This document shows, one piece after another, positions 20,781 through 27,711 of a stretch of 27,711 nt of DNA. The translations under genes and the position numbers were made by a program. The notes beneath the pieces are model-generated. The model saw nothing but the letters and a program-made list of their open reading frames with translations. It was not told the origin of the DNA and did not search any database. Origin of the DNA: a virus; the IMG/VR virus record IMGVR_UViG_3300027747_000168, positions 1-27,711 of that record. One strand, 5' to 3'. Numbering within the stretch: position 1 is the stretch's first letter; every line of letters begins with the position of its first letter.

Positions 20781-22363
20781 CAGAAATCCCCTTGTTGTAA
20801 TCGAAGCAGATTGTATTGTTTCTGTTTGTTGGCTTGAACTTCAGCAGGCACAGGCATACCAAGATTGCTGATTAATTTTTCACGTTTTTTGTCATCAGGA
20901 ATGTTTTGACTTTTAATTACATGATGCAAAAATATTTTTGGATCATAGTTGGTTTGCCAATCTTGTTGAAAATTGTTTGCATGAATTGCTGAGTTGTATG
21001 GATCACGGTTTTTAAATTTTTGTAAACCTTGATTAAACATCTTTGTCGCTGTTGCAGTTGCATCAGCTTGATCCACAATTTTTTCAAGCACTTTAGGATC
21101 AATGTCTGCCGATCCATTTGCTAATGCTACAGTGTTTTCTGCATTGACGCTATTTACACCCATTGCTTTAGCTTGCAACAATTGATTTTGCGCTAAGTTT
21201 TTAAGTAATTCATCCAATTGTGCATTTCCGGCAACCCATGAACCGCCTTTACGCAACAACTGTCCAGGCTTGCTACTTTGTGCTTGACTTAAATTTTGAC
21301 GAATTTTGTCAAGGATTAACTTTTGATCAGATGCTGTTGATGCCGCATCTGATGCTTTGCTAAACAATGTTTGACCAGCTTCATATCTGGTTTTTTGTTG
21401 TTCATTCATTTGAGGAATAACACCAGATGCAGATTGCACAGGCATATCCTGTTTAACCAATGGCATACGTTGAATGCCTTGTGGTGCGGGTATAGGCTCT
21501 CGTTGACCTGTTTCGGTTTTTGCTTTAGTTGTTGGTTGTGCTTTTGGCGCAGTCGTAGCAGATGGCGCGGCGGCTAGCGCAGTCTGTCCAACAGGCGTAT
21601 ATATAGGTTGACCACCTGGTGTTTTTGGTGGTGAAACAGAATATTTAACGCCATTGACTTCAACAATTTGTGGCATAGGTGCATTGCCGCCAGGCTGTTC
21701 AATGCTTACTTGTTGTTGTTTGCCATATATAGCGGGTGTTGTTCTTTCAACTTGACCAGATGGTGTGACTTGAGTCTTTTCTAATCCTGCCGCTTTTTGT
21801 TCTGCCGCAGTCATTCCAGTTGCAGTCATATTTCTAAGATAATCTGGAAATGTTGATGGATTTTGCATAGCTTTAGCCATTCCTGGTGCTGTTATGACAG
21901 CAATTTTTTTATCAGGAATATTCATTGCTTTTGCTTGGGCTTGAATATCATGCATAATTTCCACAGCATCATTTGGATTTTTTGCCAAATTTTTAGGGTC
22001 TAATCGCGGATCATATTGAAAGCCACCAAGCAATTTTGCAAAATCTGAATGTTGTTGACTATCCAATCCATATTGTGCTTTTAAACCCTCAATTCTTGCG
22101 GTTTCAGCTTGTTGTGTAGCTAAATCAATACTAGGTTGTAAAGTGCCTTCTGCTTTTTGAGCTTCAGCAGTTTTGGTTCTAATTTCTAAAGGCGTAAGTT
22201 GTTGTAATCGAGATAAATTTGTTCGCGCAGCTTCCAATTGAACAGGATTAAGCTGTTGCGCTTGCTGATATTGTTGAATACCACCGGCAAGATTTATCAT
22301 GTCCGCTAATGTCATTTGCGGAGGTAGTTTTTGCAGTGATGTAACTGGTGTGTAGTCTGCCAT
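20780..22363 (-). CDS. Ejection-type virion protein (P22 gp20 position)
   Basis: A 527-residue protein. Residues about 30-110 are Gln/Ala-rich helices (IQQYQQAQQLNPVQLEAART). A Pro/Thr/Ala-rich low-complexity stretch (about 255-300) follows, then a helical C-terminal half. It has no enzyme motif. Position between the gp7-like gene and the third large protein, plus size near P22 gp20 (471 residues), points to a DNA-ejection protein that helps build the trans-envelope channel. Sequence similarity to gp20 itself is not obvious to me. Confidence 0.68.
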   Translation of the reverse strand: MADYTPVTSLQKLPPQMTLADMINLAGGIQQYQQAQQLNPVQLEAARTNLSRLQQLTPLEIRTKTAEAQKAEGTLQPSIDLATQQAETARIEGLKAQYGLDSQQHSDFAKLLGGFQYDPRLDPKNLAKNPNDAVEIMHDIQAQAKAMNIPDKKIAVITAPGMAKAMQNPSTFPDYLRNMTATGMTAAEQKAAGLEKTQVTPSGQVERTTPAIYGKQQQVSIEQPGGNAPMPQIVEVNGVKYSVSPPKTPGGQPIYTPVGQTALAAAPSATTAPKAQPTTKAKTETGQREPIPAPQGIQRMPLVKQDMPVQSASGVIPQMNEQQKTRYEAGQTLFSKASDAASTASDQKLILDKIRQNLSQAQSSKPGQLLRKGGSWVAGNAQLDELLKNLAQNQLLQAKAMGVNSVNAENTVALANGSADIDPKVLEKIVDQADATATATKMFNQGLQKFKNRDPYNSAIHANNFQQDWQTNYDPKIFLHHVIKSQNIPDDKKREKLISNLGMPVPAEVQANKQKQYNLLRLQQGDF

Positions 22364-22385
22364 AATTTATCCTTAGATTGTGCTT

Positions 22386-23111
22386 TTAACTAAACCCGCC
22401 GCCGGATATTGGACCAGATGATGGACTTTGATATATAGATGATTGACCTGCTAGACCTAAATTAATTGGATTTCGTTGTGCAAGCAAACTAGATAAGTAT
22501 TGTTGATTTCCATATTGCTGGAATCCACCAGCCAAAGCATTACCCACGCCCATTTGACCGCCTGCTAGTGCCGCACCTTGACCAGCAATTGAACCGGCTA
22601 TACCTTGCGCTGTTTGCCCTGCCAATTGACCAGTTTGACCTAATGAAGTCTGACCTAAGCCGGCAATAGAAGCTAATGAATTGTAGATATTGCCGCGCTG
22701 TGTTTGGTAGCGATTAAATGCGTTTCCATACTCTTGGCTTGCTTGGCCTTGTGTGTAATCTTGTAAGCCGCGTAAAGCATTACCGCCAATCAATCCACCG
22801 CCTAAATTAGCCATGTTTCGGTTAGCCATTTGACCTTGTTGCAGTCGAAACGCATAGCCAGGGTCAATGCCTTGGGCAAAATCTTCCGCACCAAACTGAT
22901 GAGTTAGGTAAGGTCTCATCCCAGCAATGTCTTTTAACGCCGCATAACCTTGTTCTCGATATGGGGCTTGTTGCTGATTCTGAATATCAAACATCTCCCG
23001 CTGTGCAGCAGTAGACTGTCCAATTGCATCAGCTTGTGTTCGTGAAGCCTTATCTGCTGCTGATGCGCCAATTACCGCGCCTCCAACTACTGCCGCTGCT
23101 ACCCAACTCAT
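22386..23111 (-). CDS. DNA transfer/ejection protein, P22 gp7-like
   Basis: A 241-residue protein with an N-terminal hydrophobic Ala/Gly/Val segment (WVAAAVVGGAVIGASAA), then Gln/Ala-rich helices (QQQAPYREQGYAALKDIAGM) and a long Gly/Gln-rich C-terminal half. This matches the DNA-transfer (gp7-type) proteins of many podophages, which are packaged in the head and ejected first. Size is near P22 gp7 (229 residues). It is preceded by the cupin-like gene with a one-base gap. Confidence 0.78.
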   Translation of the reverse strand: MSWVAAAVVGGAVIGASAADKASRTQADAIGQSTAAQREMFDIQNQQQAPYREQGYAALKDIAGMRPYLTHQFGAEDFAQGIDPGYAFRLQQGQMANRNMANLGGGLIGGNALRGLQDYTQGQASQEYGNAFNRYQTQRGNIYNSLASIAGLGQTSLGQTGQLAGQTAQGIAGSIAGQGAALAGGQMGVGNALAGGFQQYGNQQYLSSLLAQRNPINLGLAGQSSIYQSPSSGPISGGGFS

Positions 23112-23112
23112 A

Positions 23113-23574
23113 TTATTCCCCTTTAATTTCTAAAACTTTTAAATTGTTTGAGGAATCAAACAAAGCAAGTTCATCAGGCTCAATCATTTCTTTTTCAATT
23201 TCATCAAGATCAGTTTTATCAGTCTTATGAAATGTAATTCCAATTGCATCAGTTACCGCTAAAGTCACGCGCTTAGTGCCAGGCTTGGATTCAATAATGT
23301 CACCAGCATACAAATGCACCATTCCTTTTTCAGACCATGCAATAATTTCACCCTTGGCACACAAAAAATAATGATCTTGTTTGTGTACTTTTCCAACAAT
23401 CAAACAACCCGCTGGGCGGCTCAACTTTCTGGCATACATTCCACCATGAAAATAATGTTCTGTGTGCATAGCGTTAGATGCCGCCTGCAAATCAGCCACT
23501 GGCATCATGGCCATTTCACGCTGCAATTTTTCAATTTGCTCGCGTGATGGAATTTTGATTTCGGCTAAGTTCAT
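23113..23574 (-). CDS. Cupin-like phage protein
   Basis: A 153-residue protein with a cupin-type beta core: EHYFHGGMYARKLSRPAGCL, then IVGKVHKQDHYFLCAKGEII and GMVHLYAGDIIESKPGTKRV. The His residues in KVHKQDHY and the PGTKR turn fit the two cupin motifs. I recognise it as a recurrent protein in podophage tail-ejection clusters. Its ligand and role are unknown. It overlaps the preceding 74-residue gene by 4 bases. Confidence 0.75.
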   Translation of the reverse strand: MNLAEIKIPSREQIEKLQREMAMMPVADLQAASNAMHTEHYFHGGMYARKLSRPAGCLIVGKVHKQDHYFLCAKGEIIAWSEKGMVHLYAGDIIESKPGTKRVTLAVTDAIGITFHKTDKTDLDEIEKEMIEPDELALFDSSNNLKVLEIKGE

Positions 23575-23795
23575 GGGTTGTAATACGGCACTTTGTACGG
23601 TTTACCAGCAACCGTGATGTTGATGAATCCAACAGGATTTGCAGGCAATGTCGCCGACCCCGCTGTGGCTGTTGTTGCGCTTGACCAATTCAGCAAATTT
23701 AAAAACCATTGTTGCCAGGCTCTGGTCGGGCGATTTGTCGTCTTATCCAGAAATTCGGCTTGTGGATATGGCTGGGTCTGCGAGTTGTAAAGCAT
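23571..23795 (-). CDS. Small conserved virion-cluster protein
   Basis: A 74-residue protein with RAWQQWFLNLLNWSSAT in the middle and VGFINITVAGKPYKVPYY at the C-terminus. I recognise this pattern as a small phage protein found next to gp10-like genes, function unknown. It occupies the place where P22 has the tail-needle gene 26, but it is far too short and has no long coiled coil. It overlaps the gp10-like gene by one base. Confidence 0.72.
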   Translation of the reverse strand: MLYNSQTQPYPQAEFLDKTTNRPTRAWQQWFLNLLNWSSATTATAGSATLPANPVGFINITVAGKPYKVPYYNP

Positions 23796-26041
23796 CAGTT
23801 ATCTCCAGCAGATGCTTTAAGATTTGCCGACACAATTACCGCCTTGACCGGATCGGTAATGACAACTTCATAAACTCGATCTCTGGCCATGCCCAAACGC
23901 CTCCAAATTGCACGGTTTTTATACTTGCCAATTTGTCCGATTGTGACCCAGTATTCACGCGACCATGTTGAACCGCCATCATTTGACCAGCGTAACATTG
24001 CCTGTGGATAAGTTGTCGTGTCGCTGGTGTTTATTTTAGCCCCATTTCCAATAATAAATATGTCCGTTGGCCCAATTGTTAGCGTTGCCGTTGCGCCAAT
24101 GTAATAAGGATCGGTAATAAAAGTGGTAGGGAAATTAACAGATAACCCCGTTGTTCCCACGCCAGGCTGGAACTGAATCTGTAATTCGTCAAAAAACTGG
24201 CGCTGTAAGTCAGCCACCAAGTGCGGCGCACGGCGTAAACGCCTAATTGTCTGGCCATCATCCGTGTAATTTTCACGGTCTAATTCGTAAATCTTGCCGT
24301 TGGCATAATCCCCGCACAGCACCAAACCTTGAAACACCGCCGAACAATTCCCACGGTGGCGACCGTAGACATTGCCATTAGTGACATACAACCATTTGTG
24401 CCACATTGTGGTTGTAGCGTCATAAACCCATGTTAAGTTTAATGTAGGGAATGACACCACATAGCATTCATGACCCTCAAGCTGGTATGTCCATGCCACC
24501 GCATCATCAATGTATTCATTTGCTAGTGTGTTTTCAACCGCATGGGTAGAAATACGCTTAGGCAAATAACCCTCTATTTGCATGATCATGCCTTGGCCAC
24601 GGTTGTTTCTGGACACATAAGCAAAGGAATTGCCTAATCTGGCCATAGAAAACTGGGCGGCAATGCCGTGCTGGGTAGATGTGCCTGGTATGCGCTGGTA
24701 GGGGAATGGAAACGCGCCAACATCAATCCAAACTTCAGATGACGATTCCCCCAGCAAATACACCTCACGGTGATCCACAATCAGCGACACCAAATTGTCA
24801 GGCGCACCGTCTTTGGACGCAAACGACAAAGGCTGTGAAATGGGGCTTAATGCGTCAGATGAACCCCATTGCTGGGTGTTAGGGCGGTTGTAGACAAAAT
24901 AATTGTCTACGGTGTCCACGGTATTACCACCGCTAAACGCACCGTCTGAATTGGGTATTTGCGTGAAATTCAACGCATACATGGACTCAGAGCTAATTTG
25001 CTGAGAATTGCTAACCGTATATGTGCCAACACCGCCAGAACCCGTGCCTAATGCCGTAATCATTGTGTTAGCTGATATACCTGCGCCCTGAATTGTTTGG
25101 CCAAGGTACAAAGTGCCAGAACTAACCGCAGTCACGTTTAAAGTGGTCGGTGCGTATTTGTACGTCAATCCGGTCGGTGTGCCTGCCGTAGTGGTGATTG
25201 CCGTGCCACCAGAAGTAGCCGACAGCGTGAAAGTGGTCGAACCGTTGGTGGCAATGATGTAATAAGTGGTCGGGTTTGTGTAACCAGTAATTGAGCCTGT
25301 GCCGCCAAACGTGCCGCTGATAGTCAGGGATTGGCCAATAGCCAACGCAAACGGCGCAGCAGTGCATGAAAACTGTCCGGCAGTACCTGTGATAGCCACG
25401 CCGGTCAAAGTGCCGCCAATGGTCGCTGTGACGATTGCGCCAGCCGCAACACTAGACATGGATTCGCTGAGAACAGTCTGTGATGTGCTGATGGTGTAGT
25501 TACCAATTCCACCTGTGCCTGTGCCAAACGCAGTAATTATGGTTTCACCAGCCACGCCTAATCCGAATATTTGCTGACCCACCGCCAATGTGCCGCTTTG
25601 CACCGATGTGACAGATAAAGTCGTGCCAGACATCGATCCATTGAAAGTAGCTGTCGCTGGCGTAGAAATTCGCCATGTGTAACGGTATGCACCGTCAACA
25701 ATATAGACGTTAACGCCGTTGTCAGTGATTCCAACTCGACCCGTGGAAGTGTTCAAATACCCGACAATAGTTGGTGTGAAGTTGGATGTCATAACGTAGA
25801 CGTATGGTCCACATACAGCAACCAGTTGCGCCCCGCCAGACACAGTACGCAAGCCACGAACTTCAGCCGCGTACAGGTTTACTTTGGCAGTTAAGCCAGG
25901 CGTAGGGTACAAAGCCACCACGCCGCGAGTGCCAAGTTCTTTTAGCGGATCAATCTCAGGAAAGAAGTTAATACATTCCTGCGCGTCCTGATAAATGCTT
26001 GGCGCTTCGTAACTTGGGCCGATAAAACCAAAATCAGGCAT
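23795..26041 (-). CDS. Packaged-DNA stabilisation protein, P22 gp10-like, with inserted repeat domains
   Basis: A 748-residue protein of the gp10 (phage stabilisation) family. The N-terminus (FIGPSYEAPSIYQDAQECIN, FFPE) and C-terminal segments (AVENTLANEYIDDAVAW, WSNDGGSTWS) are typical. P22 gp10 has 472 residues; here a beta-rich insertion at about residues 131-354 accounts for most of the surplus. It holds two copies of a repeat module (131-195 and 298-354) and a different Gly/Thr-rich module between them (200-296). It plugs the portal after packaging and carries the tail parts; the insertion probably lies on the outside of the tail hub. Confidence 0.87.
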   Translation of the reverse strand: MPDFGFIGPSYEAPSIYQDAQECINFFPEIDPLKELGTRGVVALYPTPGLTAKVNLYAAEVRGLRTVSGGAQLVAVCGPYVYVMTSNFTPTIVGYLNTSTGRVGITDNGVNVYIVDGAYRYTWRISTPATATFNGSMSGTTLSVTSVQSGTLAVGQQIFGLGVAGETIITAFGTGTGGIGNYTISTSQTVLSESMSSVAAGAIVTATIGGTLTGVAITGTAGQFSCTAAPFALAIGQSLTISGTFGGTGSITGYTNPTTYYIIATNGSTTFTLSATSGGTAITTTAGTPTGLTYKYAPTTLNVTAVSSGTLYLGQTIQGAGISANTMITALGTGSGGVGTYTVSNSQQISSESMYALNFTQIPNSDGAFSGGNTVDTVDNYFVYNRPNTQQWGSSDALSPISQPLSFASKDGAPDNLVSLIVDHREVYLLGESSSEVWIDVGAFPFPYQRIPGTSTQHGIAAQFSMARLGNSFAYVSRNNRGQGMIMQIEGYLPKRISTHAVENTLANEYIDDAVAWTYQLEGHECYVVSFPTLNLTWVYDATTTMWHKWLYVTNGNVYGRHRGNCSAVFQGLVLCGDYANGKIYELDRENYTDDGQTIRRLRRAPHLVADLQRQFFDELQIQFQPGVGTTGLSVNFPTTFITDPYYIGATATLTIGPTDIFIIGNGAKINTSDTTTYPQAMLRWSNDGGSTWSREYWVTIGQIGKYKNRAIWRRLGMARDRVYEVVITDPVKAVIVSANLKASAGDN
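24980..25150 (-). repeat. Repeat module copy 2 in the gp10-like gene
   Basis: Encodes residues 298-354, with the pattern TTLNVTAVSSGTLYLGQ, then TGSGGVGTYTVSNSQ. It matches the modules at 25457-25651 and 26588-26788. Confidence 0.8.
25457..25651 (-). repeat. Repeat module copy 1 in the gp10-like gene
   Basis: Encodes residues 131-195, with the pattern FNGSMSGTTLSVTSVQSGTL, then TGTGGIGNYTISTSQTVLS. It shares spacing and key residues with the copies at 24980-25150 and 26588-26788. Confidence 0.8.
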
Positions 26042-26050
26042 TTGTCATCC

Positions 26051-27022
26051 TTATCTAGCGAAACCGCCCGAAAGTATCCAACCGGCATCTTTGGCCTTGC
26101 CGACCAACAATGAATCAGGATACCTTGATGTCTGAACTGGTCGCATATTGGTGCGCTTGATTGTGGCTTTAGCCTGCGCCGCAAAGCCTGAAATCATCGC
26201 TATTTGCACTTGGCTGGTCTTGCCGTACATAGGCATCAATCGTTCAGCCAAACACCATCTAGCCGCCATTGCGTAAGCCTGTGGCAGAACAATCGTGTCA
26301 TTTATTGAGTCGTATCTGCGAAATACCGTGTCCGCAAACAGGTGCATTTCGCCTTGGCTTGGGTTTGGCCAAACAAAGATATTTCCTAAAACTTCAGTTG
26401 GCTGGTAATACAGAGCTTTTGGCCAAGGACCAGACAGCGTTTTTAGTCCGATCATTTCATAATCTTCAACCGCCAGAATTGCCACCGGATAGTCTAGACC
26501 GCCGTTAACAATAGGAGTGCCGTTTGAATTAGTATTGATACGAACAAAAGCAGAACTAATAACGAGTGGTCGCTGGTAATAGGCGTTGATTGTTGTTGAC
26601 GCGGCGGTTTGAGAAATGTTGACGGTGTAAGTGCCTGCTTCATTGACGTTACCTCCTGCGCCTGTGGCAAACCCTGTGATAGTAGTTCCTGTCACAACCC
26701 CAGAGCCGCTAAGAGTTTGACCCAAAGCAATAGCGCCAGAATTGATAGATGTGACCGTCAAAATGTTGCCAGAAATACTGCCAACAAAGTTTGCGCCAAT
26801 CTGACCGCTTGGTCCAATGGTGTATTGCGTCTGACCTGGTGTTATCGGAAAGACAATTTCAGTCTTGTAAAACACCATCATGTCCTCGTTTGACCACTGA
26901 TCAAGCATATCGTTCAGCATATCAAACGCATCTTGCGCCGCTTCAGGCGTAGGTGTTTCCCCAGCTTCCAATGCACCAATGTCTTTTAATGCCCTAGAAA
27001 TTATGTCAATCGGCTGGGTCAT
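26051..27022 (-). CDS. Head-completion/tail accessory protein, P22 gp4-like, with inserted repeat domain
   Basis: A 323-residue protein. Residues 1-75 ([20 protein letters not shown], then [16 protein letters not shown]) match the P22 gp4 tail accessory factor family, which binds the portal below the head. P22 gp4 has 166 residues; part of the extra length is a beta-rich module at about residues 79-145, the same type found twice in the gp10-like protein. The C-terminal part is helical and basic. Position just before the gp10-like gene matches P22 order. Confidence 0.85.
   Translation of the reverse strand: MTQPIDIISRALKDIGALEAGETPTPEAAQDAFDMLNDMLDQWSNEDMMVFYKTEIVFPITPGQTQYTIGPSGQIGANFVGSISGNILTVTSINSGAIALGQTLSGSGVVTGTTITGFATGAGGNVNEAGTYTVNISQTAASTTINAYYQRPLVISSAFVRINTNSNGTPIVNGGLDYPVAILAVEDYEMIGLKTLSGPWPKALYYQPTEVLGNIFVWPNPSQGEMHLFADTVFRRYDSINDTIVLPQAYAMAARWCLAERLMPMYGKTSQVQIAMISGFAAQAKATIKRTNMRPVQTSRYPDSLLVGKAKDAGWILSGGFAR
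26588..26788 (-). repeat. Repeat module copy 3, in the gp4-like gene
   Basis: Encodes residues 79-145, with [19 protein letters not shown] and then [16 protein letters not shown]. It is the same module as the two copies in the gp10-like gene, in an unrelated protein. Confidence 0.8.
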
Positions 27023-27031
27023 ATTTATTCC

Positions 27032-27331
27032 TTATATATCTGGTGTAAAGACTTGTGGCAGCCAAGGTGCGTGTGTTGGCTTAAATTCATTTGTTTTTAT
27101 TTGTTTTTGTAGATTTTCTTTGATTAAGCCGTTACTTGCAACATCTATCCACTCAGCTACCATTTCCTCAGTCACTTGGTCAAACTCAACATTCATTACA
27201 GGGTCAACAAAAACCCATGTCCCCTCAGTCTCAACGGTGATGTCATCTTCAATTGCAGAGCAATGGTATTTGACTTGCATTATCAAGCCATCTTTTGCAT
27301 AAATGTCGCTGATTTTCCAAGTAAATGTCAT
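27032..27331 (-). CDS. Conserved phage hypothetical protein
   Basis: A 99-residue acidic protein starting MTFTWKISDIYAKDGLIMQV, with TEGTWVFVDPVMNVEF in the middle, VTEEMVAEWID after it, and PWLPQVFTPDI at the end. I recognise this as a widespread phage protein found near head-tail genes, of unknown function. It overlaps the upstream gene by 4 bases and is followed by the gp4-like gene after nine bases. Confidence 0.78.
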   Translation of the reverse strand: MTFTWKISDIYAKDGLIMQVKYHCSAIEDDITVETEGTWVFVDPVMNVEFDQVTEEMVAEWIDVASNGLIKENLQKQIKTNEFKPTHAPWLPQVFTPDI

Positions 27332-27711
27332 GATGTTGCGCCTTTAATAACCGCAAAATTAATTACTGGGGAATCAGAAACTGTGCCGCCAGTTGTATAA
27401 AAAGTCAAATTAAATGCGCCAGTTTGCACTGATTGTGCGCTAATGACATAGGTGTTAGTTGCACCGCTTTTGATAGATACAACAATAACATCAGTATTTG
27501 CCACTAAAGAATTATTGATTGTAAATGAAGCTGGCGTTGCACTACCCGCAGCAGTAAACATTGTAATTGCACCAGTTAGTGCATTTAAAGTAACTGCTGT
27601 TGTTCTGCTTGTTGTTTGCGTAACTGTTCCACCAGCGCCAGTTGTATAACCAATACCTGAATTAGTTAATATAGTATTTGGCCCCGTTACACCTGCTGAT
27701 CCGTCAATCGT
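27328..27711 (-). CDS. Phage structural/decoration-type protein, 5' end cut by window edge
   Basis: The frame is open to the window edge, giving the last 127 residues; the Met at 27561 is internal. The segment GIGYTTGAGGTVTQTTSRTT, then AVTLNALTGAI and the end VINFAVIKGATS belong to the same domain type as the truncated gene at 1-253, but the DNA is clearly different. The end retains the usual C-terminal sequence of this domain. It is probably either the C-terminal part of the gene that starts at 253 or a neighbouring paralogue. Confidence 0.7.
   Translation of the reverse strand, partial: TIDGSAGVTGPNTILTNSGIGYTTGAGGTVTQTTSRTTAVTLNALTGAITMFTAAGSATPASFTINNSLVANTDVIVVSIKSGATNTYVISAQSVQTGAFNLTFYTTGGTVSDSPVINFAVIKGATS

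Noticed and set aside
1-27711. CRISPR array, insertion sequence, integrase, attachment site, restriction endonuclease or toxin-antitoxin pair
   Set aside because: No spaced direct repeats, transposase, recombinase or nuclease partner for the methyltransferase could be read in any frame.

Overview
The window is most of the genome of a short-tailed, P22-like bacteriophage (podovirus-type head and tail genes). No host gene, rRNA or tRNA is seen. The gene set (DUF1376 replication protein, VRR-NUC, DUF1364/YbcO-like nuclease, ERF annealing protein, YqaJ exonuclease) and moderate GC suggest a proteobacterial host, perhaps a freshwater Burkholderiales; this is inferred from gene style only. No integrase is visible, although a Cro-type regulator is.

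Layout, left to right. Positions 1-7319, minus strand: a truncated structural gene, a decoration-like gene, coat, scaffold, portal, large terminase, a structured non-coding block, small terminase and two tiny genes. Positions 7316-11365, minus strand: the leftward early operon, with a GroES-like co-chaperonin, a Cys-rich protein, several small hypotheticals (two of them tiny membrane proteins) and a recombination set (SSB-tailed protein, YqaJ exonuclease, ERF). Positions 11366-11513: a divergent control region with two promoters and two inverted repeats. Positions 11514-14650, plus strand: a leaderless Cro-like gene, a DUF1376 replication protein with tandem heptamer repeats inside it, a C5 cytosine methyltransferase with a long second open frame on the same DNA, VRR-NUC, zinc ribbon and YbcO-like nuclease. 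Positions 14631-15262: a small convergent gene and a very acidic protein with its own promoter and terminator. Positions 15261-27711, minus strand: metallophosphoesterase, lysis genes (M15 endolysin, holin, membrane proteins), tail fibre, three large ejection-type proteins, a cupin-like protein, gp10-like and gp4-like tail proteins, and a second truncated structural gene.

P22 gene order (terS-terL-portal-scaffold-coat-gp4-gp10-ejection) is kept if position 27711 is joined back towards position 1. Both ends carry the same kind of structural domain, so the window looks like a nearly complete circular or circularly permuted genome opened in or near that gene.

How the parts work together: the Cro-like protein probably binds palindromes in the divergent region to balance leftward recombination genes against rightward replication and methylation genes. 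A strong sigma70-type promoter with a palindrome across its -10 feeds scaffold and coat separately from terminase and portal. The points most worth follow-up are the dual-frame methyltransferase locus, the structured terS-terL spacer, the iteron-like array inside the replication gene, and the scaffold promoter.
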